Source: Huiozyma naganishii CBS 8797
Taxonomy: Eukaryota; Ascomycota; Saccharomycetes; Saccharomycetales; Saccharomycetaceae
DNA length: 64,000 bases
Direction: 5' to 3'
NCBI RefSeq assembly: GCF_000348985.1
Contig: NC_035923.1
Span: 1,054,001-1,118,000 of the forward strand
In this document: in pieces, positions 1-10,424 of the stretch
How positions within the stretch are numbered: the first letter of the stretch is position 1
How the letters are laid out: every line of letters begins with the position of its first letter
Program-made: the position numbers and the translations under genes
The notes under the pieces: generated by a model
Told to the model about the DNA's origin: nothing
Database searches by the model: none
Seen by the model: only the letters and a program-made list of their open reading frames with translations

Positions 1-984
1 TTTTATTTTATCCTGTTTCTTAAAAAAGTTTCAATCTTATGCATATTTCATGAGCGTCACACGTTAGAGGAAATTTCGTATTGAGAATAGCTCTCAAGAG
101 TATTATAAGTTATAAGCTGAAACTTTTACGTGCTATTTGTCAGGACGTGGTAAATGTTGAAAAAAGTGTACGTGGAGGTGCCCGCGTGGGTTTGTCAAGT
201 GAAAAGTTTCACCGGGATAATATATGAAGAAACCGACGCTTCGTTACTACGTAATTAGTGTACTTGCGTAATATATAATCTCCTTCTAGAACACTACGCA
301 ATATTTGTGGATAATTGATCAATAGAGTAGATCCTGTTTACTAATACAATATCTAACAAGTTTCTTAGTGAATTATAAGTTGAACAAGAGAAGTTTATGA
401 AATCTCTTCGCAACATAGATCATTTTTAAAAGATCGTAAAAGAGGACTGCACACACTTAAAAAATAAACGGCCCTAGAATATTGTGGGCAACACTATTCT
501 GTTTCAGAAACAGACAAAAAGCCTAAGGTAGGTGGTTTAGCCCTTTCAGCAGCCACCAATGTTTTTTAGCAAAGTGATCGCATAATTGACATCCCACACT
601 ACTCGATATGTGCGGCGGATATGTAGTTTTTGCCCGTTCTTAGAAAGAACCCTATAGTGCAAACTCAACATCTAGGTAATAAAGATTGTAAATATGATAA
701 GGAGGAAGATCCTCCCCAAAAAATATTCCTCTCCTTTACACTGTGGCGTATCGTGACATGTTTAACAGCCTTTAATGTATATAGATACCCGCTTCCAGGC
801 ACGTGAATGTTTTTTTCGTTTTCGGTGTCCGATCATTTTCGAATGCCTTAAACAATTAGTTAAGAATTTTGAAATGAAAAAAAGATCCCGCTCCTAGAAC
901 TACAATTAAATGTAGATACTTCCTGCCTCATCATTATGCTTGTGTTACTATAGGCAACTGTTCCTTATTCTCTTTTCGACACAT
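1..984. other. Gene-free upstream region with two short hairpins
   Basis: I see no convincing coding region here. Two perfect inverted repeats, each with a 3-nt AGA loop, lie about 50 bp apart: GTTCTT/AAGAAC at 636-650 and GGAGGA/TCCTCC at 701-715. They could be part of a structured RNA or the promoter of the downstream gene. I cannot assign a known snoRNA. Confidence 0.4.
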
Positions 985-2025
985 ATGAGTGAACAAAATA
1001 CTGCTCAGGTTCTGGCCGATGAAGTATTGGATTTCTTTGACAAAAGAATAGGTCAAAACTACAGGATGATTGTGCTACTTGTTGGAGCTCCGGGTTCGGG
1101 AAAATCGAGCATTGCTTGTAGTTTGAAAGATGAGATCAATCGAAGATACAAGAAGCATAGAGCGGAGACAGGAGGTGGCACCGACGTTGACCGGTCTGTT
1201 TTCGATGTTGAGGGTATGTTGGGCCACGTTAAGGAGATACCTCCAAGTTTGAAAGAGGAGATGGAAAAAAACGACGGTATTATCCCCCGTTTTGTCGAAG
1301 ATTGTATGTTTAAGCCCGTAAAGTTAACTAGTGCAATCTTGCCGGATTCCACGACTACTCAAATTATTGGTAGAGGTGGGGTGTTGAACTCGATCACAAT
1401 TGAAAGGGATCAGAAGACAAAGACAACCGACCGCAATATTGCGGAGGTGATCCCTATGGATGGGTTTCATCTTTCACGAAGGTGCCTGGATGAGTTTAAA
1501 GATCCTGTTAGAGCCCATAAACGAAGGGGTTCGCCACCCACATTCGATAGCAATAATTTTCTCCAATTAGCTAAACTCATCGGGGCTGCTTCTCCTGCTA
1601 TTTCCGGGAAATACCGGGGAGGTCAACTGTTCAAAGAAATAGAGAGGACGTTTGATAACACATTACCGTCCATATATGTTCCTGGGTTTGACCACTCTTT
1701 GAAAGATCCAACTCCAAAAAGCTACTGCCTTGATAGTTCCGTTAGAATTGCAATTTTAGAAGGGCTGTATCTACTCTACGACAGGGAAAACTGGAAGGAA
1801 ATCTATCCAACACTTGAAGATAGAGGAGCTGTTTTGGTTTACAAAATTGATATCGAAGATGAAGTCATCCGAGATCGGGTGGCCAAGAGACATCTACATA
1901 GTAAACTGGTAAAAACACTGGAAGAAGGCAGAAGAAAGTTTGATGAGAACGACCTCCTTAATGCACACATTGTGAACGATCACATGATTTTGGTACCAGA
2001 TATACGGGTGATAAGAAATGACTAG
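985..2025 (+). CDS. YFH7: Yfh7-like ATP-binding kinase-family protein
   Basis: Predicted 346-residue protein, close to the roughly 353 aa of S. cerevisiae Yfh7, a putative kinase of the P-loop phosphoribulokinase/uridine-kinase class. A Walker A motif (GAPGSGKSS) lies near residues 34-42. A conserved segment IPMDGFHLSRRCL near residues 160-172 resembles the substrate region of this kinase class, and the C-terminal part carries DRVAKRH and NDLLNAHIV. The frame is open further upstream to 940, but only through a TTG codon; the first ATG is at 985. The next gene is FAR7, which also follows YFH7 in S. cerevisiae, and that supports the call. The extreme C-terminus looks a few residues shorter than the yeast protein. 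Substrate unknown. Confidence 0.88.
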   Translation: MSEQNTAQVLADEVLDFFDKRIGQNYRMIVLLVGAPGSGKSSIACSLKDEINRRYKKHRAETGGGTDVDRSVFDVEGMLGHVKEIPPSLKEEMEKNDGIIPRFVEDCMFKPVKLTSAILPDSTTTQIIGRGGVLNSITIERDQKTKTTDRNIAEVIPMDGFHLSRRCLDEFKDPVRAHKRRGSPPTFDSNNFLQLAKLIGAASPAISGKYRGGQLFKEIERTFDNTLPSIYVPGFDHSLKDPTPKSYCLDSSVRIAILEGLYLLYDRENWKEIYPTLEDRGAVLVYKIDIEDEVIRDRVAKRHLHSKLVKTLEEGRRKFDENDLLNAHIVNDHMILVPDIRVIRND

Positions 2026-2534
2026 CCGTCTCTGCGCGACTCTCTTGTAAATAGGAATGAAAGGCTTAAGGACAAACTCAGAAAAAAGAAGATGTACTTT
2101 CAAAGTTTTGGAAGCCTTGATCTGAAACCTATTTGTTCAAGATTGACGAGTTTGGCCGACAAGAACTATTATAGAAGTAAGGGTGCCCTTCATAACAATG
2201 TCATGCAGAGCTAAGTCTTGCTATACGGAAGCCGCAGATGTCTTTCTTCGTTATGTATAGTAAATATCTTTTTTAGAGATCATTTATAGAGTCATACCAT
2301 TTCCGATAGTAGCGGGCTGACACAATCTTGCAGCAACCTTGTTATGGATATATAGTTCACCCATTTAGCCAAGTTCTCTACTTACTTTGTGATGCGTTCA
2401 CCTCTGCTCAGTGGAAGTGGGAAAAATTAAAGAGATCAAAAAATATAAAAAAAGTTATTTGAGTTTTGGGTTCTTCGTTCGAGCGAAACAGTCAAAAAGG
2501 GTTGACATGTAAGCAAAACTCACATTAATAAACG
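2026..2534. other. YFH7-FAR7 intergenic region
   Basis: About 0.5 kb with no coding evidence. It should hold the 3' end of YFH7 and the promoter of FAR7; an A-rich stretch (aaaaaatataaaaaaag) lies shortly upstream of FAR7. Confidence 0.5.
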
Positions 2535-3182
2535 ATGGAGGAGAAGCAGAGAGTGAAACAGCAAAGCAATCAGTTCAATAATCAAAACCCTCCCCTGGAA
2601 CATCTTCAAAGACAGCAGGTGTGCATGTCCCCTCAAAATGAGAACTTGCAGTATATGTACCACCTAATAGAAACGTTAAGAAACCAACTGATTGAGAACA
2701 GGGATCAGAAAAACAGCATTCTGAAAAGCATAGGTACCTTGTCAACAAGACTGGAACGAGATCCAGAAAGGAAAAGAGAGAGCAATGAGAAAGATATAAT
2801 CATTTTCAAGGAGTTTCTGGCCAGGAATAAAACAGGGCAGGGAAGCCAGCCGATACCGAAGTGCGAGGAGGATCGTACCAAGTATCTGGCTTTGCAGAAT
2901 AAACATTTACGAGAGCTACTAGGGAAGAAGACTTTGGAAACGGAAGCTTCTCTGCAACTACTGAACCATCATGAAAGCATGTTTGCTGAGGTTGTCAAGC
3001 ATCTTCGTGAAGATATTGCAAACTTTCATTCAATGGTGCGATTGCAAGTAAAAAGTGGGATAGGGAATAAACTTTTACCCTTAGAGGATGAGGAATTCAA
3101 GATTTATTTAGAGAATACTGAAGACTTACAAAAACTCTTTGAGCTTTCAAAACTTTACCGAGCTCTTCTGAAACTACTTTAG
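2535..3182 (+). CDS. FAR7: Far7-like pheromone-arrest / STRIPAK complex subunit
   Basis: Predicted 215-residue protein (S. cerevisiae Far7 is about 221). It starts with a Gln/Asn-rich leader (residues 1-30), followed by charged helical sequence typical of coiled coils (about 35-90 and 115-165). No catalytic motif is visible. Far7 belongs to the Far3-7-8-9-10-11 complex, the yeast STRIPAK assembly, which maintains pheromone-induced G1 arrest and opposes TORC2 signalling at ER membranes. The assignment rests on length, coiled-coil character and the position directly after YFH7 in the same orientation, as in S. cerevisiae (YFR007W-YFR008W), more than on sequence recognition. ATG at 2535 is the first in frame. 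Confidence 0.72.
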   Translation: MEEKQRVKQQSNQFNNQNPPLEHLQRQQVCMSPQNENLQYMYHLIETLRNQLIENRDQKNSILKSIGTLSTRLERDPERKRESNEKDIIIFKEFLARNKTGQGSQPIPKCEEDRTKYLALQNKHLRELLGKKTLETEASLQLLNHHESMFAEVVKHLREDIANFHSMVRLQVKSGIGNKLLPLEDEEFKIYLENTEDLQKLFELSKLYRALLKLL

Positions 3183-3320
3183 CGGCGATATAAATAGTAC
3201 TTCGGTTTTTGAAAGCCTACTTCTAACACTCCGCATTTTTTGTAAGGATAACTATCTTCTATATAAAGCAGGCGCGCGCGTTACCACAAAAGGAGTATTC
3301 TGTGCTCTACCACCTTGAAA

Positions 3321-3440
3321 TGTAGAGTTCTGAGGTTACGAAGAATCTCTTTAACATTGGAAGGCATAGTGTATATGATAAGTTATGCACTACAGCTTAT
3401 GTAGCAAACAACAGATACCCATGTACCTTAATAGTTCATC
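3321..3440 (-). repeat. 3' LTR-like end of the copia element
   Basis: On the plus strand it begins TGTAGAG at 3321, and in element orientation it ends with CA. It contains a second, diverged copy of the gag start region (about 75% identical by eye to 5199-5270), including catagtgtatatgataagt shared with the 5' copy. As in Ty1, the gag start codon appears to lie inside the LTR, which explains why the 3' LTR also carries it. The outer limit near the RNase H stop is uncertain. Confidence 0.6.
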
Positions 3441-4111
3441 TATCTAGATGACCTCCCTTAGGCTCTCACTAGCCGCAATGTATTCTGCTTCTGCGGCAGA
3501 CAAGACCAGACCATTTTGGTAACTACTGTGAGCAACCGTCAGCTGGTGTGTAATTCCTCATTCATTCAAAAATTCATGAAGGACTTAACTATTAAACAGT
3601 ATCTCAATTCAGTGGCAGCGCTCTGTTTGTGTTTCAAGGGGATTAGAAAGTACTAGCGTGAGTAACTCTCGCTTATAGGAAAAACTTGCAGTCTGCGTAC
3701 TCCTTATGCCGAAAGCTCCCCCATACATCAGCTTAAATCGACTAAAGAGGGGCAATCACAGCACGATTCGAAGAAGGCCCCTTCTTAATCAGACCCTTCG
3801 ATAGCGGACATGTTGAACACTGGGCGTATGATGGCACTTCATACTTCGGCAACTTGATGTTATGCTCCAGCTTTCGATAAATGAGTTTATCGGGATGGCC
3901 AAGTCTCACATGCCACAACTTTCCCTAACTATGTTGCCGTAGCTGGAGTAATAGGAGCACTTTTCTCAGTCCTCGCATGAGCATCCTCGGTTGCAGCCCA
4001 GTAGGACCATTTTGCTTCCTCTTTGAAGCTGTACAATCCACTTTTACAGTCTAATTCTCCAATGGCTTTTGCCTTGTTTGAAACAACAGCCGGTACACTG
4101 GCAATATATGC

Positions 4112-5245
4112 CTAAGACTCGGTAAAGATCACGCACTTCCCTGTCTTCTGAGTCATTTTTGACACTGACAGCAAGTTACGAGGCAAGTTAGGAACATACG
4201 CCGTATCATTTACGGTGTACTTCCCAAGCTCCACAATACCGTTCCCTTGAATCTTCAAAGAGGCACCGATCCCGTGAACAGCACCGCCGCCTTTCATTTC
4301 CAATGTCTCAAAAGAGTTCTTGGACCCTGTCATGTGCATTGAACAACCACTGTCCAGGTACCAGTTTCCAGTTTTTTCTGGCTGGTTATCGGCAAAGGCG
4401 ACTCTAGCAATAAGTCCACTAGGCTCATCTTCATTCCCCACAGACATAAGCTTTGCTTGATGCCACTTCTTCTTCTGTTTAGGGCATTTGTTGTCATAAT
4501 GGTTTCCATTACAATGTCTGCAAGGTCTGAACTCCTTCTTCTGCACAACCAACGCGGACGATTCACTCTTGCCCTTGGAGGACTTGAACTCTTCCGCTGC
4601 CCAACCACGGCCCGTCCGGAACAGATCTGCTATATCAACTGTGGAAGATCTGCCAAACTTATCGACCAATCTTCTTTGGGTGTTTGGTGGTGCCTTGTAC
4701 ACAGCGAAAGCAGCCAAGAAAAGTTCACTGCCAAGCATCCGTCTGTTTGCCAGCAATGACTTAAAGATTTCTTCATGTTCTTCGGCTGTCTTCAAAGGCT
4801 TCATCCAGTCTTCCAAAAGACTGACAACGTCAATCAACTTTGGATTCTCATACTCGTGGGCAATCCTCAGCAGCAGCATCTTTCCGAAATGTACCTCGTT
4901 GTAATCAGCTTCAGAAAAGAAGACTTGTTCAACGATTTCTAGCGCCTTTCCAGTTGCAGTCGCATTGATCATTCCAAATATGGTGTCATTGAACAGACCC
5001 ACAATAGCTTGAGTATTCTTCTTTTCAGATACTTCTTCGTAGTCAAAGTTGTAAACCTTGTTCTCCTCATCTTTCAGATACAAAAACAAGGGCCTACAGT
5101 TGTTTTTGATCTTCATCTCAAACTGTCTGACCCAAACCGGATAGTTGCTGAACGAAGAGAGCTTTTTCATGAACCGCAACTTGTCAGGGTTCATAACCTG
5201 TAGATTTCTAAGGCTATAAAGGATGTCTTTAACTTCGGAAGACAT
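4112..5245 (-). pseudogene. Retrotransposon gag-protease fragment (Ty1/copia)
   Basis: 377 codons from the ATG at 5245; the open frame extends to 5320, but the shorter start matches the copy of the gag start in the other LTR. The N-terminal two thirds resemble a UBN2-type copia Gag. A zinc knuckle, CRHCNGNHYDNKC, has spacing CX2CX3HX4C, one residue short of the usual CX2CX4HX4C. The aspartic protease signature WYLDSGCSMHMTG follows, then LLSVSKMTQ, typical of the protease/integrase junction. The frame stops at 4112 although homology to the pre-integrase module continues in another frame. This is a degenerate element rather than a host gene. Confidence 0.85.
5185..5198 (-). other. Primer-binding site for half-tRNA iMet
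   Basis: The plus strand reads CAGGGTTCATAACC. This matches 13 of 14 bases of the anticodon stem-loop of yeast initiator tRNA-Met (CAGGGCTCATAACC), directly abutting the LTR end at 5199. Ty5 and Drosophila copia prime reverse transcription from this internal half-tRNA fragment, whereas Ty1 uses the 3' end. Confidence 0.7.
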
Positions 5246-5340
5246 AGTGTATATGATAAGTGACGCACAAGTTACTTCTCTTTGTCTTGTGCATAAGTGA
5301 TAAAAACCTAATGTTATCATCTAAAAGAAAAGTTCTACTT
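5199..5340 (-). repeat. 5' LTR-like end of the copia element
   Basis: On the plus strand it begins TGTAGAT next to the primer site and includes the gag ATG at 5245. It is homologous to 3321-3440 over at least 70 bp. The far end cannot be placed because the 3' copy is short. Confidence 0.5.
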
Positions 5341-7283
5341 ATATCTCTCAGCTTGCCTCGACATGTACTTTGTATAACACACGTCCTCAGTTTCACTTGC
5401 TGTGCCATGTCGCAGTACTACACGTGACATTAGTAATTGATGATGTGTGTCAGGTTTACTTCCTGCACTACGTCGCTACATGACTGGTCACACAACTTGA
5501 AACCCATCTCCAAGACCATGGATTATTTACACTATTCGAACTTGAAATAAGTCATCAAGCGGCTAATTGCTCATACAAGTCAAAAGTTTTTCCTGCATTA
5601 TCAAACTAGACTGAACTTATCGATTTTATATAGGTGTATATATACGGAAACATACAACAAAACTATATGCAATATGACAAAGTATTTTGATGGTTCCAGC
5701 TTTGTATGTTGTTAAGGATCAAAAAGAGTAGAAATATTTAAAGGAAAATCTATCAAACATCCAGAAAATTAAGAATTACATTTTGTATAAGCCGGCTCTG
5801 TCAAAATACCGGTAAATACTACTTCCGAGTCAGTGACATTGAGGTTGGTGAAAAGTGACCCTATTTAAAAGTAATATACCGCAGTCAAAGACACTTCGGT
5901 AGTATCATAAGACTAACACCATTTCCTGAGAAAAGGTAAAGGTAAGAACGATACGTGACATTGATCACCAAGCTGATGGTCACCCACTGGTAAAAGGCGT
6001 TTCACCGATACGTAATTACAGGCGTATAATATGGCTCCTTCGTGAAGCAAGGCCAGGACTTCGTCATTAAATAGCCCAAAAACATTCAACTAGCTACCGT
6101 ACGAACGGACAAATCCAAGCTAGTGAGGTCTGATCCAGCTTAACCAATTAATATATAAAAGCCACAGATCTCTTTTAGTGGCATCCTTGTCTCACTTACT
6201 TTATATATATTCTCTTTCTACATATATTCCTAATAAAGAGAGGATAGATATTTGTTATTGTTAATACTTTAATATAGCTTGGAGTCTACTAAAAACATAA
6301 ATTACATTACGTGCCTTGATCGAAGCTCTCAAAGGATCTTAGCTTGTTGTTGGTTGTTCCTCTGGACCAAGACATCTCAGGATGTAGTTGTTTAACCTGT
6401 ATTATAGGAATTCTTGCCCTCACCGTAGTGAGAAAGAAACCTTTAAATAAAATATAAAATCAAATATTAATTTTGCTAAAATTCTTCGAGAGAAACGAGC
6501 TATATCGTGTGCTTTTATATGGTTAATTCTGAGATGAATAAACCACTTCGTCCACGATACAAAACTTTTCCTATTCGGCTATTCCTAACCAAAGAGGAAA
6601 TGTTTTGGCTTGTGTTAGCTTTCATTTTACGCGTTACTACCGAATCTGGGTAAAAACGCGTGAATGACAGCTGGCGAGACCACTACCTCAATTGTAGCGT
6701 CTCTAATTTTACTTCTTACCGCATTTCTGTATTCATCTGCGGAATTCCAACATGCCTAATTACAAGATGTGTGTCACAGGTCTGCTTGGGAGATCAGACT
6801 AACACCATAAGAAGACCTTCTTAGACACTCTGGACAAACAAGGGTCAGCATACGTCTGGACATATGTGAGGTTCACGATCATAATGTTAGATTAACACCG
6901 TAAACCATACACGCATCCTGATTATTTAGTATAACGAAAGACTAGTATCTTATGCAATACTAGGTCCTAGTGGTAAGATTAAAGATCCCAGGTACTACTT
7001 AACTCCCTCATCCAGATTTGTCGTTTAACAAAATGTGAAAAAATACAATAGCGTATAGATAACTCACTGATAGATCTAATCATTCCATGATTGATGCTTA
7101 ACCTTTTCATGTGAGGGAACCATACTACATACGAGTATATACGTACGTCTGTAGTTATACAAACACAAGTGAAATATCTGCTGTCTTCTACGACACACTA
7201 AACGTGGGATGAGAGTACTTGGCATATTATCTGTTTACGTAATAGTGTAGGTGCTACTACATTACATGCACACCATCTAGCAT
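5341..7283. other. Gene-poor region, possible LTR relics
   Basis: Nearly 2 kb without a supportable gene. The stretch around 6150-6260 (TATATAAAAG, then TATATATATTC and CTAATAAAG) has the composition of a yeast LTR promoter/terminator. The position upstream of a tRNA gene is a usual target of Ty insertion. No complete LTR pair is visible, so this stays a suspicion. Confidence 0.35.
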
Positions 7284-7384
7284 GTCCCAGTGGCCGAGTG
7301 GTTAAGGCGATGCCCTGCTATTTCATAGAAACAGCTGTAAGGCATTGGGTTTTACCTGCGCAGGTTCGAATCCTGTCTGTGACG
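7284..7384 (+). tRNA. tRNA-Ser(GCT) with 19-nt intron
   Basis: Mature length is 82 nt, with the long variable arm of a class II tRNA. A box is TGGCCGAGTGG and B box GGTTCGAATCC. The anticodon GCT is at 7317-7319. An intron at 7321-7339 (tttcatagaaacagctgta) sits after position 37, the canonical site, and S. cerevisiae tRNA-Ser(GCT) genes also carry an intron. The acceptor stem GTCCCAG/CTGTGAC has one C-T mismatch at the fourth pair. A T-rich Pol III terminator follows at 7385. Splicing would need the Sen endonuclease, whose Sen34 subunit is encoded at 30976. Confidence 0.95.
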
Positions 7385-9119
7385 TCTTTTTTGCATCCCC
7401 TGGCTGCTAACGTACATCGCAAAGCGTTCCACAGCCCTCTGAGGCTCTCCCGACACTCTGCAATAGCAATGCATTTAATCAGCTTTAGTTCCATATTTTT
7501 GTTTGAGAAGTAGCTCTAAGTTCTCCACGCAATTACACCTATGTTGACTAGAGGCTAACACTGCTCTCATCTCCTGTGACAATACAGTAATTTTTGAAAC
7601 ATGGTTGCCGTTTGTTAGCAAGCACAGCAGACAAGGATAATAAAACTTCCAGTTTCTCCTGTTTTGAAAATAAAGAAAACGGGTAGAGAATGTATGCATA
7701 TATGTGTGCATTTTGCGCACCAAGACCCTTATGAGACCTGTTTTTTCTCCCTGAGAACTGAGAGTATATTTGAGCCCAGTTTGAAAGTGTTGTCCACTTT
7801 ATATTCATGTATTTCAAGTGTCTTCAAGGTCTCTGTATTTTCTTTCGCATTTACATTGGCCTTATTACGTGTAATTTTATACTTTCCCTTTCATATAAAA
7901 GTGGTGTTGCCCTGCATCCTAGTGAATATGGCTCTTTGTCTGCACGCCTGTGCGTTCTTGGGCACACCTTATTCCGAAAGTACAGCAATCTTGCAAGTTT
8001 TTATCTGACTGTCCTTACTTGCTCCTCAGTCCCTGAAATACTGAATTTCTTTCTTTTGAAACACGAGTACCGTAGTATAGCTATGGCACCACTTCTAGTT
8101 TACAGACTGGATGTGATGAACCACGCACGCGCCACTCATCCAGTTAAACAAGTTTCATTATATGTGTGAGCTACACACATTCTGCTCCCACCTTCCACTA
8201 ATGGTGCGTACCTAATCCACGACTCCACACCTCGAGAAAATGCGACATTTTTCAAGGCCCTCTTCGGACACAGTCATTTTTTCCTTGTTCTGTTTGAACC
8301 CTCCGGTATTACTTGGTGACAGAACTAGAAAAGACTAAGATTACGTACACCCGACAGCAGGTGTTAGTGCCGCGTACGTCGGGGGGGGACCTAACCGGAT
8401 AAATTTCCTAATCTGTTCATACAGTTAATACTGCCCCCCTCGCATGCTGCGCTAGTACCTTCGACAAGAAGTGGGATGGCCATGTAGTCGAAGGAGTTAA
8501 AGATCTACAAACACGACACAGGAGCTAGAAAAAAATAGCGGCCTCCTATTTTCTCATTCTCTTTCTCTGTTTGGTCGGCGTTTCGAAGAGAGTGTCCGTG
8601 TTTCAGTCGCCCGCTCGGGTGAATCGTGGGTGCTGGTTGTACATATTGATTCTCAGTAAGAGGTGCTAACCCCTCCCCATACCCTTGGAGGGTCGAGCAA
8701 AGAACTTTGACTTCACTTGATAGCACCAGAACAGGTGCAAGGAAAATAAGTACATAAATTACAGGATTCAACCACTCCGTGAAAACAAAAGAAAATTATT
8801 CGGAAAAAATATATATATATATAATTCGAATAATCGTTGATAGAAAAATAAAGCAAGAGAACGTTGCTAGAACCGAGCGAGGCTAACTCAGATAGAGATA
8901 TCTTTTGCTGGCATTCTGCCTAGACAGACAGACGGTTCTGTACCTTTTTTCTGCTCTTTTTTCTGTCGTCCATTTCCTCGACCACCAATAATTTGCTAAT
9001 TGTCTTTTTTTTTCTTGTGTGTCTGGCAAAGACATTCCTGGTACCAAAAAAAACACGTCTTACTTCACCACTATACGTGCCTCATATCTACACTTTCCTA
9101 CTGAGGCAATCGACTAGAA
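7385..9119. other. Gene-free region upstream of NMA
   Basis: No ORF here begins with an ATG and resembles a known protein. A G8 run lies near 8381 and an (AT)n tract at 8809-8823. Pyrimidine-rich DNA at about 8950-9020 probably belongs to the NMA promoter. Confidence 0.5.
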
Positions 9120-10424
9120 ATGGATCCAACTAAGGCACCAGATTTCAAGCCACCTTCCCCTAATGAACAGCTGAATCCTCCCCCAGATCCCACATCCACG
9201 ATACCGAAGTCAGGGCCAATTGTGCCGTACGTTTTGGCGGATTACAACTCCTCTATTGATGCACCGTTCAATCTGAACACGACCCATAAGAAGAATAGCA
9301 AGTTGAGGACAGGTAATACACACCACCACATCCCGCTAAACGTGGACAGTTTCCAACCGTTATCCGCAGACATTTCGTCAGCATCGTCGCTCTCTTCCCT
9401 ATCGGGGAATGATGAATCCGACAGGTATGACGAGAATGGTAATGAAAGAAATGAATGTAATGAACTTAAAGACAACGACGAAAGATCGACTATTGGCCAA
9501 AATGATGACTCTTTCGGTGCGTTACCGTCTACCTCGTCAACTCTCAGACGTAAAGAGCTAGATATATTGATCAATGTAGGAGTGAAAAAGAACCAAATAG
9601 CAGATCTAGAAGAGGTGCCCCACGGTATCGTTAGACAAGCAAGAAAATTTGAGAGCTACGAATTTCCAACTCATCGACTGGCGAAAAGACTGTCCGATCC
9701 AAACAAATTACCTTTGGTGATCGTTGCGTGTGGTTCGTTTTCTCCCATCACATACCTCCACCTCAGAATGTTTGAGATGGCCTTAGATGATATTAATGAA
9801 CAAACTAGATTTGAAGTGGTTGGAGGGTACTACTCTCCAGTGAATGACACCTATCAGAAACCGGGCTTGGCCCCATCATACCATAGGGTGAGGATGTGTG
9901 AGCTCGCGTGTGAAAGAACGTCCTCCTGGCTAATGGTCGACGCTTGGGAATCACTCCAACCATCTTATACTAGGACTGCCAAAGTCCTAGATCATTTCAA
10001 TCACGAAATTAACGTCAAAAGAGGCGGTATTTCGAACTTGAACGGCGAGAAAATGGGTGTGAAGATTATGCTGCTTGCCGGTGGCGATCTGATAGAGTCG
10101 ATGGGTGAACCCAACGTGTGGGCAGACGCAGATTTACATCACATTTTAGGGAACTACGGCTGTTTGATCGTGGAACGGACCGGCTCTGATGTTCGTTCCT
10201 TTTTACTTTCTCATGATATCATGTATGAACACAGAAGGAATGTTTTAGTAATCAAGCAATTGATCTATAACGATATTTCATCCACAAAGGTCCGTCTATT
10301 CATCAGACGTGGGATGTCTGTTCAATACCTATTGCCAAACTCTGTTATCAGGTATCTCCAGGAACATAGATTGTATGTCAACCAAAGTGAACCAGTGAAA
10401 CAGGTATTGAGTGGCAATGAATGA
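9120..10424 (+). CDS. NMA1: Nicotinamide/nicotinate mononucleotide adenylyltransferase
   Basis: Predicted 434-residue enzyme that joins ATP and NMN or NaMN to form NAD+ or deamido-NAD+, the shared step of NAD synthesis and salvage. The nucleotidyltransferase motif GSFSPITYLHLRM is at residues 205-217, and the second signature, ISSTKVR, near 386-392 binds the ATP phosphates. The catalytic domain (about 195-425) is complete. An N-terminal tail of about 190 residues, rich in Pro, Asn and Asp, makes the protein some 35 residues longer than S. cerevisiae Nma1/Nma2. Both yeast ohnologs (YLR328W, YGR010W) lie in the sister blocks that match this region, so NMA1 versus NMA2 cannot be decided here. 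Confidence 0.95.
   Translation: MDPTKAPDFKPPSPNEQLNPPPDPTSTIPKSGPIVPYVLADYNSSIDAPFNLNTTHKKNSKLRTGNTHHHIPLNVDSFQPLSADISSASSLSSLSGNDESDRYDENGNERNECNELKDNDERSTIGQNDDSFGALPSTSSTLRRKELDILINVGVKKNQIADLEEVPHGIVRQARKFESYEFPTHRLAKRLSDPNKLPLVIVACGSFSPITYLHLRMFEMALDDINEQTRFEVVGGYYSPVNDTYQKPGLAPSYHRVRMCELACERTSSWLMVDAWESLQPSYTRTAKVLDHFNHEINVKRGGISNLNGEKMGVKIMLLAGGDLIESMGEPNVWADADLHHILGNYGCLIVERTGSDVRSFLLSHDIMYEHRRNVLVIKQLIYNDISSTKVRLFIRRGMSVQYLLPNSVIRYLQEHRLYVNQSEPVKQVLSGNE

Larger units (their letters stand above)
3321..5340 (-). mobile_element. Decayed Ty1/copia retrotransposon, Ty5-like priming
   Basis: On the minus strand the order is LTR end, primer site, gag, protease, pre-integrase, a deletion, RNase H, and a second LTR end. 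Gag and protease lie at 5245-4112. A shifted frame then encodes the pre-integrase zinc module (LWHVRLGHP, then CSTC) at about 3940-3770. Integrase core and reverse transcriptase are missing. An RNase H tail (SAAEAEYIAAS) is at about 3530-3450. Two LTR-like ends, 3321 onward and 5199 onward, share TGTAGA, and both run into a start of gag. The element cannot be autonomous. The outer LTR boundary above 5340 is not resolved. Confidence 0.85.

Noticed and set aside
8505..8771. Open frame on the minus strand with a signal-peptide-like start
   Set aside because: The first codon is TTG, there is no suitable ATG before the hydrophobic stretch, and the product resembles nothing known.
8797..8812. TTCGGAAA, the core of a CDEIII-like centromere element next to an (AT)n tract
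   Set aside because: The remaining CDEIII bases are absent and there is no CDEI at a suitable distance; an AT tract alone is not enough.
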